Shown here piece after piece: positions 37,832 to 46,656 of a stretch of 46,656 nt of DNA. The notes beneath the pieces are model-generated. The model saw only the letters and a program-made list of their open reading frames with translations, did not search any database and was not told the origin of the DNA. A program made the position numbers and the translations under genes. Every line of letters begins with the position of its first letter. The stretch's first letter is position 1. The stretch is from Tannerellaceae bacterium (GTDB taxonomy: Bacteria; Bacteroidota; Bacteroidia; Bacteroidales; Tannerellaceae), in assembly GCA_021201295.1 (NCBI GenBank), contig JAJQFE010000032.1, positions 1-46,656 of the forward strand, read 5' to 3'.

Positions 37832-39683
37832 TTATTTATATGTTTTTATAGGTTCATCCTGCCATATAAGCATCTGGCATGCTTTACAATCAAACTGTAC
37901 TCTCAGCCGGATATCTTTATACAAAAGATAAAAAGGTTCCTGATAGGGAGATTTTTGTTTTTGCCATACCGGACACCACCCCATACTATAGCGGAGACAG
38001 TGTTTGGTAAACATCAAGGGAACTTTCTTTTGTGGAGAAAGTTCAAAGGCATCTTCCATATCATTTACACCGTATTGTTTATAAAACAAACGGGCTTTAC
38101 TATTGGATACATTACCCAGATAGGTCAATTTCTGCTCTGGAAAAGTAATTTTATCCTGAGGAATAACAGGTTTAAAAAGCTCACGTTTATAACGGATCAA
38201 ACGAACTTTCAGCAGTCGGTCAATCGCTTTCCGTCGCATCGTAGCTAATAACGAAGAAGGAATAAACCAGTTTGCATCCATAGAAATCTTTATTTCCGCT
38301 ACCTGAAAAGGGATATTTCCTATTTTAGAAAGTTAAATACGAATATTGTCGGTCTGATCCCGGCGAGCTACCTCTTTCTGCTGCTTTTCCATTACCATTA
38401 TCCTTGCTCCGGTTTCATCAGTCATAGTAAGGGTAAACCCAAAAGGATTTTCCAAAAATTCTATAACAACCGGAATCTTTCGTTCCGCAGTAGATTTGCT
38501 GAGTTGTTTTTCAAATTCGTGGTCATAGTTCCGGTACAATATCTGCCCCGGATAAAATGCCGGCATTTCCAAAGGAAAGATTTTTTCTCCTTCTACCCGG
38601 TTTATACGAAAACCTTCCAATTGACTTTGCTTATTAAAAAAATAATCCCGTCTCCATTATGTAAGGAAATATGAGAAGTAGTGACAGTAAAAAAGTAGGT
38701 TCTACTTTCTTCACCTTGCCCAGTTTTTCACCTACCGACTTAGGAGTATCAAAAGAGGTAATATCCCGGGTTCTATCTGTCAGGAAAAAAGGAGTAAATC
38801 CACGATTAAAACTTTTTTCAGGAACAGGATGAAAGGTTAACCGGCTATACCCATACGAGGCGCGGCAAAGATCTTTACGGGAAGCGAGAAGCTGATCCAG
38901 TTTTTGCCGGTAATAAGCCGTAATATTTTTTACATAAACAAGATCTTTCAGTCTTCCTTCTATTTTAAAAGAAGAGACACCTGCATCCACTAATTCTTCC
39001 AGATAATCTGCCCGATTCAAATCTTTTAAGGAGAGAAGATGCTTATTAGAAACCACTTCCTGCCCTTTTGCATCTGTCATAGTATAGGGCAAACGGCAAT
39101 ACTGGGCACACGCTCCTCTGTTGACACTTCTTCCACCTAATGCCGCACTGAGATAACATTGTCCACTATAACTTACACATAAAGCTCCATGTACAAAAGC
39201 TTCTAACGTGACTTTAGTCTGGTCTGCAATGGTACGTATCTCCTGTAAAGACAATTCCCGGGCAAGTACGACCTGGCTAAAACCAACGGATTCCAGAAAC
39301 TTTACTTTCTCCGGAGTCCGGTTGTCGGTTTGTGTACTGGCATGCAGAGGTATAGGAGGTAACTTCAAACGGGTAATTCCCATATCCTGGATGATCAGGA
39401 CATCTACTCCTATACGATAGAGGTCCTCAATCATTTTTTCAATCTCTTCCAGTTCACTTTCCCGTAAAATAGTATTTAAAGCGACATAGATCTTTACATT
39501 AAACAAATGAGCATATTCACATAACCGGCTTATATCTTCCAGTGTGTTTCCGGCAGCAGCCCGGGCTCCAAACTTAAGTGCACCTATATAAACAGCATCT
39601 GCACCATGATGAATAGCCTCTATCCCGCAAGTCAGATCTTTCGCTGGTGCAAGAAGTTCAATAGAACGAGGAGTATGCTTCAT
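37832..39683 (-). pseudogene. U32 family peptidase / tRNA-rRNA hydroxylation-type protein, broken
   Basis: The N-terminal U32 domain is intact for about 330 residues: ELLAPAKDLTCGIEAIHHGA, AFVHGALCVSYSGQCYLSAA and GACAQYCRLPY (the Cys-rich U32 signature), then FKIEGRLKDLVYV. Homologues include RlhA and TrhP, linked to RNA hydroxylation and Fe-S chemistry, so proteolysis is uncertain. The frame then suffers three lesions: one T short in the run at 38689-38694, one T short in the run at 38636-38642, and an in-frame TAA at 38333-38335 where Gln (CAA) is plausible. Restoring them links VEPTFFTVTTSHISLHNGDG to EGFRINRVEGEKIFPLEMP and LSKIGNIPFQVAEI to DANWFIPSSLLATMRRKAI, about 617 residues in all. 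Its ATG directly follows the metA stop. Confidence 0.85.
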
Positions 39684-40619
39684 TTATAATAGACTTCCTA
39701 AACGCTTAATATCTTCAATCTGGAAAGGTGTTTGTTGATAAACATAATAGTTCAGCCAATTAGTAAACAACAAATTAGCATGTCCCCGCCACCGTACAAC
39801 AGGTCCCTGATCCGGATCATTATTTCTGTAATAATTGACCGGAACAGTAATAGGAAGCCCTTTATTCTTATCCCGGATATATTCATCATTCAACGTATAG
39901 GGAGAGTATTCGGAATGTCCTGTGATAAAGAATTCACGGCCACCACGCGACATCACCATATATACTCCGGACTCTTTACTTTCCGATAATAGAGTTAATT
40001 CAGGAACTTTCATAATATCATCCCGTCGTATTTCCGTATGCCGGCTATGAGGGACAAAAAACTCATCATCAAACCCACGGAAAATAGGCAGATAAGGATC
40101 CCGCAAGGTATGGCAGAAAACGCCAAACATTTTAGCAGGCAGGTCATATTTCGGGACTCCATGAAAATGATAAAGTCCCGCCTGGGCAGCCCAACAAATA
40201 TATAAGGTAGACGTCACATGTGTTTGTGCCCAGTCAAATATACAGGATATCTCTTCCCAATAGTTTACATCTTCAAAAGCAATTTGTTCTACTGGAGCAC
40301 CGGTAACAATCATCCCATCATAATAATTCCCACAGATCTGATCAAAATCTTTGTAAAACTCCTGCATATGTTCAATGGGCGTATTCTTTGGCGTATGCCC
40401 TTTGATCTTCATAAATTCAATTTCAATCTGCAGCGGGCTATTACTTAACAGACGAACCAGATCTGTTTCCGTAGTAATCTTTAACGGCATTAAGTTAAGG
40501 ATAACCACCCGTAACGGACGAATATCCTGCTCCGATGCCCGTAATGAATCCATTACAAAGATCTGCTCCTGTTTTAACAATTCAATTGCCGGTAAGTTTT
40601 TCTGTAAATTTAAAGGCAT
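39684..40619 (-). CDS. metA: Homoserine O-acyltransferase MetA
   Basis: The enzyme acylates homoserine (succinyl or acetyl donor) as the first committed step of methionine synthesis in the cytoplasm. The 311-residue protein starts MPLNLQKNLPAIELLKQEQIF and has LRVVILNLMPLKITTETDLVRLL, the catalytic Cys in YICWAAQAGLYHFHGV, and the His/Glu region in FFITGHSEYSPYTL. Length and motifs are normal. The donor (acetyl in many Bacteroidota MetA proteins) cannot be settled by eye. Its stop abuts the ATG of the U32 gene, so the operon is metA - U32 - cyclophilin - suhB. Confidence 0.95.
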   Translation of the reverse strand: MPLNLQKNLPAIELLKQEQIFVMDSLRASEQDIRPLRVVILNLMPLKITTETDLVRLLSNSPLQIEIEFMKIKGHTPKNTPIEHMQEFYKDFDQICGNYYDGMIVTGAPVEQIAFEDVNYWEEISCIFDWAQTHVTSTLYICWAAQAGLYHFHGVPKYDLPAKMFGVFCHTLRDPYLPIFRGFDDEFFVPHSRHTEIRRDDIMKVPELTLLSESKESGVYMVMSRGGREFFITGHSEYSPYTLNDEYIRDKNKGLPITVPVNYYRNNDPDQGPVVRWRGHANLLFTNWLNYYVYQQTPFQIEDIKRLGSLL

Positions 40620-40685
40620 GTTGTGTTCTGTTTGATTATACTACAAAAATAGGAATCAATTCTCAATTGTCCATGCTCTATGGGA

Positions 40686-42047
40686 TCAATATCCTCCCCC
40701 TAATGCTTTATAAAGAGAAACAATAGAGCGTAATTCATCCAGTTTGGCATTATTCAGTCCGATCTGGGCATCTAATAACCGGCGTTGGGCATCTAATACA
40801 TCCATATAACTGGTAATCCCATTAATATATTGTAAATAAGCTAACTGTGCATACGTACGGGAGGAAGTTTCCAACTGGGCACGGGCAGCTCGTACCTCTT
40901 TGGTTTTCCGGACATTGATCAGTGCATTATGGACTTCCCGGAAAGCCTCCAGAACACTTTTTTCATAGGTATACAATTCCTGCTCGTAGCGGGCTTTCGC
41001 TACTTTTAAGCGGGCTTTATTCTTTCCCATCATAAATAACGGAGCTATCAGGTCACTGTTAACAAACCAGGCAGGGCTTTTAAGAAGATCTACCAGTTCT
41101 TCACTCTCCCATCCAAAGTTTCCGGTCAATCTCAATTTAGGGAAAAGGTTGGTATAAGCAATTCCAACCCTGGCATTGGCTTCTTTTAATTTCTGTTCCG
41201 CTCTCCGGATATCCGGACGCCGTTCCATTAAAGTAGAAGACAAACCAACAGGTAAGTGATCCGGTAATTCCTGTTCACTTAAAGATAATCCCCGGGGGAT
41301 CTCATTGGCATATTGTCCCAACAGAAGGGACAGATCGCTCTCTTTTATTTTAATTTGTTTTTCCAGCTCCGGAATAAGCGTTTTCGTACGGGCTAATTCT
41401 ACTTCCGCCTGACGATAAGCTGTCTCAGAAGTTAATCCCCCTTCATAACGTAATCTTGCCAGACGCACACTTTCCTGACGGGCTTCCCGGGTCTGCTGAA
41501 CAATAGCCAGTTCTCTGTCTAATGCACAGAGTTCATAATATTTGGATGCCACTTCCGAAATAATAGTTAACTGTAAGGCACGCCGGGCTTCTACAGACTG
41601 AAGATACGTAGCCAGACTGGCATCATTAGCCCAGCGAAGATTTCCCCAAAGATCCACTTCCCAGGCAAAAAAGCTTTTCACTGAATATTCCGGGTCAGGT
41701 TTCCGATTATCTCCTCCGTAGTTTAATACCTCTTTTTGTGCATTTACCCGGAGATCAAACTCCGGAAACATATTTGCAAAAGAGATACGGTTGGCAGCCA
41801 TCAATTCTTTTATTTTAGCAGCTGCAATCAACATATCCTTATTATTTTCCAAAGCTGTTTCTATTAACTTCCTCAGCACCTCATCCCTATAGAGTTCTTC
41901 CCAGGGAAGTAATTCTACCAGACTACTATCTGACTCTGTAAAATCAGGCACTCCCAACTCCGGACGGGTATATTTCTGACCTAATTTACAGGAAGAAAAT
42001 CCTAAAACGGCCGCTAATACCCATATGATATATGTACTCTTTACCAT
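40686..42047 (-). CDS. RND efflux outer-membrane lipoprotein (NodT/OprM type)
   Basis: The 453-residue TolC-like protein has a lipoprotein signal (VLGFSSCKLGQKYTRPELGVP). Two outer-membrane efflux repeats follow, with the long helical barrel pattern (YYELCALDRELAIVQQTREARQESVRLARLRYEGGLTSE and LMERRPDIRRAEQKLKEANARVGIAYTNLFPKL). The end QIGLNNAKLDELRSIVSLYKALGGGY is the standard one for this family. It forms the exit duct of the pump encoded just upstream, with a 20-bp gap to the transporter gene. Confidence 0.94.
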   Translation of the reverse strand: MVKSTYIIWVLAAVLGFSSCKLGQKYTRPELGVPDFTESDSSLVELLPWEELYRDEVLRKLIETALENNKDMLIAAAKIKELMAANRISFANMFPEFDLRVNAQKEVLNYGGDNRKPDPEYSVKSFFAWEVDLWGNLRWANDASLATYLQSVEARRALQLTIISEVASKYYELCALDRELAIVQQTREARQESVRLARLRYEGGLTSETAYRQAEVELARTKTLIPELEKQIKIKESDLSLLLGQYANEIPRGLSLSEQELPDHLPVGLSSTLMERRPDIRRAEQKLKEANARVGIAYTNLFPKLRLTGNFGWESEELVDLLKSPAWFVNSDLIAPLFMMGKNKARLKVAKARYEQELYTYEKSVLEAFREVHNALINVRKTKEVRAARAQLETSSRTYAQLAYLQYINGITSYMDVLDAQRRLLDAQIGLNNAKLDELRSIVSLYKALGGGY

Positions 42048-42067
42048 TTTATTTTCTCCTTATCCGT

Positions 42068-45000
42068 TTAATCCTTTCGAGGGGGATCTTTTTCACATTC
42101 AGCTTTTTCACATTCATTTTTTTGTTTTACTTTATAAACCAGGACAAAAAAGAATGGGATCATAACAATACCAATAGTGATAGCAGCCAACATGCCGAAA
42201 AAGACACCTGTACCAATACTATGGCGGGAAGCAGAACCGGGTCCACTGGCTAACACCATTGGAAGCATGCCTAATACAAATGCTAAAGAAGTCATCAGGA
42301 TCGGACGAAAACGTAAACGGGCAGCATGAATAGCGGCCTGTACCACATCCATTCCCTGGTCAACCTGTACTTTCGCAAACTCTACAATCAGGATCGCATT
42401 TTTGGCTGCCATACCGATTAGCGTCACTAAACTGATCTGAAAATAGACATCATTATATAAACCTGTTACCCAGATACCCAAATAGGCTCCTAAGGCTGCA
42501 ATAGGTAGAGATAGAATAACGGAGATCGGGACAAGCCAGCTTTCATACTGAGCTGCCAGAAACAAAAAGACAAACAGGAAAACCAATGCCAGAACCATAC
42601 TGGTCTGTCCGCCGGCCTTTTTTTCCTGATAGGAAAGTCCACTCCATTCCAGACCTATATTATCCGGCAGGCGTTCATCCACAATCTTTTGCATAGCTGC
42701 CATTGCCTCCCCGGAACTATAACCGGGTGCTGTCACTGCATTAATGGCTGCCGTAGAAAACATATTAAACCGTTTAATTGTACCAGGACCTGTCGTATAA
42801 CTTACTGTTCCCAAAGAGGTCAGAGGAACCATCGCTCCATTCTGAGTACGCACAAAAAACAGACCGATATTATCACTCGTTGCACGGAAAGAAGCTTCCG
42901 CCTGAATATAGACTCTGTAAATACGGTTGAACATATTAAAGTCATTAATATAGGAAGATCCTAAATAGGCTTTCATAGTAGCAAAAATATCTGAAAGAGG
43001 TATGCCCAGAAATTTAGCCAGGTCACGGTCGACATCGAAATAGAGCTGGGGAATTTCCGGTTGTAGGGCAGACGACACACTACGAAGCTCCGGCACCAGG
43101 GAAGCATAGTAGAGGAAAGTATCAGTAGCAGCAACCAGATTGTCCCAACTCGCATCTCCCCTTGCTTCCAATTGCATTTCCAAACCTCCGCTTTCTCCTA
43201 AACCAGGAATTACAGGTGGTCTGTTTAAATGGACTTTAATCTCCGGATAATAATAAAACTCTTTCCGGGCTGCATCCATTACATCTGCTACACCCATACC
43301 GAAAGATTTTCTCTCTTTCCAGGGTTTCAGAATAACAGTCAACATCGCACGGCTCTGGGAAGATCCAACCCGGGAACTACTTCCTGTGACATTCTGGACA
43401 TATTCCACAGCAGGTAAACTTTGCAAATAATCAATAGCCCGGTCTGTAACCTTACGGGTCCTTTCTAAAGTAGCACTTTCCGGCATTTCCAGTTCAATAG
43501 TAAAATATCCCTGATCTTCTTCCGGAATAAAGCTACCGGGAATAATACGATTTAATACAAATATAAAAATCAGTACCATGCCAAACCCGGCAATCAGTCG
43601 ACGAGGATTGCCAATCGCCCGTTGCAGGATCTTTATATATTTCTTATTTCCTATATTTAACCAGATATTGATCTTCTGGAAAATAAAATGCTTTTTTCCT
43701 TCCTTATGTTTCAAAAGAATAGCACACATAGCGGGACTTAAAGTAAGTGCCACGACAGTAGATAACAAAACCGAAACCACTATGGTAACTGAAAACTGAC
43801 GGTATAATAGTCCTGTAATACTACCTAAAAAGCTTACCGGAACAAAAACGGCTGCCAGAACCAAAGAGGTTGCAATCAAAGCACCGGTTAATTCCTGCAT
43901 AGCTTTATGAGTAGCCTCACGGGCCGGAAGATTTTCCTGTTCCATAATACGTTCCACATTTTCTACCACTACAATCGCATCATCTACTACAATCCCAATG
44001 GCAAGAATAAGTCCTAACAGCGTAAGCATGTTCAGAGAAAATCCCATAATCAACATAAAGCCAAAAGTACCAATCAGGGAAATAGGAACAGCAATCGTTG
44101 GAATTAAAGCTACCCGCCAGTTCTGTAAAGAAAGGAACACGACTAAAATAACTAAGAAAAGAGCTTCCAATAAGGTTTTATAGACTTCATGGATGGACTG
44201 GGAAATATATTCAGTCATATCAAAAGGAAACATATATTCAAGTCCTTCCGGAAAGTTCCGGCTGATCTCTTTCATAGCCTCTTTCACATTCTCTGCCACC
44301 TCTAACGCATTGGCGCCCGGTAACATATAGATACCCAGAATTGCTGCATTCCGTCCGTTCAGGCCGCTCTCTGTTGCATAGGAAGAAGCTTCTAATGACA
44401 CACGGGCCACATCACGCAGCCGGACAATAGAGCCATCCGGATTGGCACGAACTACAATTTCTTCAAATTCTTCCACAGAAGAAAGACGTCCGGGAGCTGT
44501 AATCGGTAAAGTAATATCTACATCGATGACAGGTTGTTTACCAATCTCTCCGGCAGCTGATTCCCGGTTTTGATCTTTCAGGGCATTTTGCAGATCCTGA
44601 ACATTTAACCCCATATTAGCCATACGATCCGGATAGACCCAAATCTGCATCCCATAATAACGGCTACCGATATTGGAGACACGACCGACTCCCGGAATAC
44701 GTCGAAGAACGTCCAGGACATTGATCGTTGCAAAGTTACTCAGATAGATTTCATCAAAACGGGGATCATCAGAAATTAAACTTAATGTCATTAACTGACT
44801 GGGAGCCTGTTTTTCAACAGTAATCCCATTCTGGATAACTTCAGCCGGTAAACGGGCTTCTGCCAGTTTTACCCGGTTCTGGATCTCCACCGCAGCCAGC
44901 TCAGGATCAGCTGACACATCAAAAGTTACACTTACTGTCAAACTTCCGGAATTAGAACTGTTACTCTGCATATAAAGCATACCCGGAGCACCATTTATCT

Positions 45001-45205
45001 CCTGTTCAATAGGAGTGGCAACAGCCTGGGAAATAGTAACAGCACTGGCTCCCGGATAGGAAGCACTGATACGGACTACCGGAGGTGTGATCTGTGGATA
45101 TTGATCGATAGGTAAAAGTACCATACCAATCAGACCGATTAGTACTATAAGTATAGAAAGTACAGTAGAAAAAACCGGCCTGTCTATAAAAAAGCCGGAT
45201 TTCAT
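42068..45205 (-). CDS. RND multidrug efflux transporter (HAE1, AcrB/MexB-like)
   Basis: The 1045-residue inner-membrane pump starts MKSGFFIDRPVFSTVLSILI. Key elements are the porter loops (GAPGMLYMQSNSSNSGSLTV), the proton-relay helix 4 with paired Asp in LAIGIVVDDAIVVVENVERI, and the second half with LIGMAAKNAILIVEFAKV. It ends in the short hydrophilic tail KQKNECEKAECEKDPPRKD. It exports lipophilic drugs, detergents or bile salts using the proton gradient. The start codon overlaps the adaptor's stop by four bases (45202-45205), so translation is coupled. No break was seen. Confidence 0.95.
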   Translation of the reverse strand: MKSGFFIDRPVFSTVLSILIVLIGLIGMVLLPIDQYPQITPPVVRISASYPGASAVTISQAVATPIEQEINGAPGMLYMQSNSSNSGSLTVSVTFDVSADPELAAVEIQNRVKLAEARLPAEVIQNGITVEKQAPSQLMTLSLISDDPRFDEIYLSNFATINVLDVLRRIPGVGRVSNIGSRYYGMQIWVYPDRMANMGLNVQDLQNALKDQNRESAAGEIGKQPVIDVDITLPITAPGRLSSVEEFEEIVVRANPDGSIVRLRDVARVSLEASSYATESGLNGRNAAILGIYMLPGANALEVAENVKEAMKEISRNFPEGLEYMFPFDMTEYISQSIHEVYKTLLEALFLVILVVFLSLQNWRVALIPTIAVPISLIGTFGFMLIMGFSLNMLTLLGLILAIGIVVDDAIVVVENVERIMEQENLPAREATHKAMQELTGALIATSLVLAAVFVPVSFLGSITGLLYRQFSVTIVVSVLLSTVVALTLSPAMCAILLKHKEGKKHFIFQKINIWLNIGNKKYIKILQRAIGNPRRLIAGFGMVLIFIFVLNRIIPGSFIPEEDQGYFTIELEMPESATLERTRKVTDRAIDYLQSLPAVEYVQNVTGSSSRVGSSQSRAMLTVILKPWKERKSFGMGVADVMDAARKEFYYYPEIKVHLNRPPVIPGLGESGGLEMQLEARGDASWDNLVAATDTFLYYASLVPELRSVSSALQPEIPQLYFDVDRDLAKFLGIPLSDIFATMKAYLGSSYINDFNMFNRIYRVYIQAEASFRATSDNIGLFFVRTQNGAMVPLTSLGTVSYTTGPGTIKRFNMFSTAAINAVTAPGYSSGEAMAAMQKIVDERLPDNIGLEWSGLSYQEKKAGGQTSMVLALVFLFVFLFLAAQYESWLVPISVILSLPIAALGAYLGIWVTGLYNDVYFQISLVTLIGMAAKNAILIVEFAKVQVDQGMDVVQAAIHAARLRFRPILMTSLAFVLGMLPMVLASGPGSASRHSIGTGVFFGMLAAITIGIVMIPFFFVLVYKVKQKNECEKAECEKDPPRKD

Positions 45206-46377
45206 AATTTATTCTCCTCTCTTAAACGTTCAATAGCCTCTTCATCTGTAGTCTCAATGGCATGTACTTCTATTCCCGGAGTAAGTTTATGATAGCCTTC
45301 TACCACAACCCGTTCATTTTCTCCCAGGCCACGTTCAATGACTACATTGTTTCCTATTTCCGGACCAATCTGCACAAAACGTTTTTCTGTCATGTTATCC
45401 CGCCGGATCACATAAATAAAGGCTCCTCCTTTTTCTATGGAAAGAGCTTTACGGGGAATTACAATGGCCCGTTCCCTTACATCTAACAGGATTTTTACAC
45501 GGGTAAATTGTCCCGGTAATAAGCGTTGATTCGGATTCGGTAATTCTGCCCGAACCCCAAATGTTCCGGTCTGGGGATCGACAGTTGGGTCAGCAAAATC
45601 TACCAGTCCTTTGATGGGATACTCTGAATTATCTGCCAGCGTAACAGTCACAGACGGCTGCCAGGAACGGGTAGAATCACGCTCACCTAACCGGACATTC
45701 CGCCTTTCAGCACGTAAATAATCCAAAGCGGTCATTTTAAAATCGACAAATACAGTATCTGTTTTTACGACAGCCGCCAATTTAGAGTTTTTACTGGGTC
45801 CAACCAGGGCACCGACATCTACAAATCGTTGGGTGATATACCCTGACAACGGAGAAGTAACAACCGTATAGCTCAGTTCCAATTCAGCCTGGTCCAGGTC
45901 TGCTTTACTCATGGCAATATTTGCTTCTGCATCTTCCAGGGCGGCAATAGCATTATCCAGGTCCACCTGACTGGCTGCATGTTGTTCATACAGAGGTCTG
46001 AGACGCTCTACATCCCGGCGGGCTTTCGAAGCCTGTGCTTCGTTCTTTTTTAATTGTGCTCTGGCTTTCTCTACTCTGGCTTTATATTGAGCCGAGTTAA
46101 TAATAAAAAGAGGTGCATTCTGTTGAATTCGTTTTCCTTCTTCAAACAGCATAGCTTCTAAATAGCCTTCCACACGGGCATGTATCTCTACATTACGGGA
46201 AGCACGGATACGTCCTACATACTCTCCCTGAATCTGGACGTCTTCTTTGGTTGGTTTTTCTACTATTACCAAAGGTAACCAGGGTTGTTCCTTTTTACGG
46301 CATCCAATACCTAACAGCGTAAAAGCTAAAACAATAAGTAGAGGAGCTTTTCCTGTTAACCCTTTAACAATCTTCAT
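45202..46377 (-). CDS. RND periplasmic adaptor (AcrA/MexA-like) lipoprotein
   Basis: From ATG 46377 (MKIVKGLTGKAPLLIVLAFTL) the protein has about 391 residues with a lipobox-like LGIGC. Hairpin and lipoyl parts are clear: VQIQGEYVGRIRASRNVEIHARVEGYLEAML, KARAQLKKNEAQASKARRDVERL and SYTVVTSPLSGYITQRFVDVGALV. A beta-barrel follows with ADPTVDPQTGTFGVRAELPNP. It bridges the inner-membrane pump to the outer-membrane duct. A longer frame opens at 46458 (TTG), but it lacks a signal peptide. Gene order adaptor - pump - duct is complete. Confidence 0.94.
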   Translation of the reverse strand: MKIVKGLTGKAPLLIVLAFTLLGIGCRKKEQPWLPLVIVEKPTKEDVQIQGEYVGRIRASRNVEIHARVEGYLEAMLFEEGKRIQQNAPLFIINSAQYKARVEKARAQLKKNEAQASKARRDVERLRPLYEQHAASQVDLDNAIAALEDAEANIAMSKADLDQAELELSYTVVTSPLSGYITQRFVDVGALVGPSKNSKLAAVVKTDTVFVDFKMTALDYLRAERRNVRLGERDSTRSWQPSVTVTLADNSEYPIKGLVDFADPTVDPQTGTFGVRAELPNPNQRLLPGQFTRVKILLDVRERAIVIPRKALSIEKGGAFIYVIRRDNMTEKRFVQIGPEIGNNVVIERGLGENERVVVEGYHKLTPGIEVHAIETTDEEAIERLREENKL

Positions 46378-46577
46378 ATTTGTTTTTTTAATCACATTAT
46401 CAATAAAAGATATCTTTAACTGAGATGTATTTACCGCATCAAAGCTATGGAATTTCAATAAATCGACAAAGAAATAAACTTTTTTTCAGTTTTATCTACA
46501 AAAAGATGTAACCCAAAAGTAATCTATTTACTTATGGAATACTTCCTATTATATGTAGAACTAACCTCTATAGGTAT

Positions 46578-46656
46578 CTATTTTTCACCAGGGTTAACCA
46601 CCGCCTCCACCTGATGGATTAATTTCACGGCAGCTTTTTTAGAAAAAGGTACACCT
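46578..46656 (-). CDS. C-terminal end of an unidentified protein (cut by window edge)
   Basis: The minus strand reads GVPFSKKAAVKLIHQVEAVV then NPGEK and a TAG at 46578-46580. The frame is open to the window edge. Only 25 residues are visible and I do not recognise them. A regulator of the pump would be a common neighbour, but nothing here proves it. The spacer 46378-46577 shows no gene. Confidence 0.35.
   Translation of the reverse strand, partial: GVPFSKKAAVKLIHQVEAVVNPGEK

Noticed and set aside
1-46656. High frequency of TCCGG/CCGG throughout
   Set aside because: It appears in genes and spacers alike and probably reflects codon preference and genome signature; no count was possible by eye.

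Overview
The window looks like chromosomal DNA of a member of the Bacteroidales (Bacteroidota), closest in flavour to Parabacteroides, Tannerella or Dysgonomonas; the genus cannot be fixed from sequence reading alone. Supporting signs are TAnnTTTG-type -7 promoter boxes, the pdxJ-exbB-exbD-tonB cluster beside a divergent nadK, a SusD-like protein, a possible T9SS-type C-terminal tail, short glycine-rich RRM proteins, a GH78 rhamnosidase lipoprotein and a metA followed directly by a U32 peptidase. No phage, IS element, CRISPR array or rRNA was seen; one tRNA (Lys, TTT) is present.

Layout. 1-5.3 kb: a broken SAM methyltransferase, an acyl-CoA ligase, an AraC regulator and the NhaA antiporter. 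5.3-12.2 kb: a decayed flavin-oxidoreductase fragment, tRNA-Lys, nadK and a CBS protein facing pdxJ-exbB-exbD-tonB, then a DJ-1 protein and a DUF937-like protein. The intergenic spacers here carry a family of long inverted repeats and a regular array of four 18-bp palindromes. 12.4-28.2 kb, minus strand: a small secreted protein, an interrupted SusD-like fusion, a GyrI-like remnant, a broken 8.6-kb cyclic beta-1,2-glucan-synthase-type gene and a frameshifted rhamnosidase. 28.4-31.3 kb: two broken transporters (DMT, MFS) and small genes. 31.3-36 kb: an alpha/beta hydrolase and a membrane protein interleaved with two related putative small RNAs, next to a DEAD helicase / cold-shock protein / RRM protein operon. 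36-40.6 kb: metA - U32 peptidase - cyclophilin lipoprotein - suhB operon, with two of the four genes broken. 40.7-46.5 kb: a complete RND efflux operon, then the tail of an unknown gene cut by the window edge.

Two things stand out. First, about ten genes are interrupted. Every frameshift I could resolve (nine) is repaired by adding one base, often in a T run, and six in-frame stops of all three kinds are also present. This is either genuine decay with a deletion bias or a long-read consensus problem mixed with some real decay. Second, two loci at about 31.36-31.60 and 33.35-33.59 kb share a 39-bp upstream block at a fixed distance from a -7 box, a common single-stranded core and a 3' terminator hairpin. 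They look like paralogous small RNAs beside an RRM RNA-binding protein gene.
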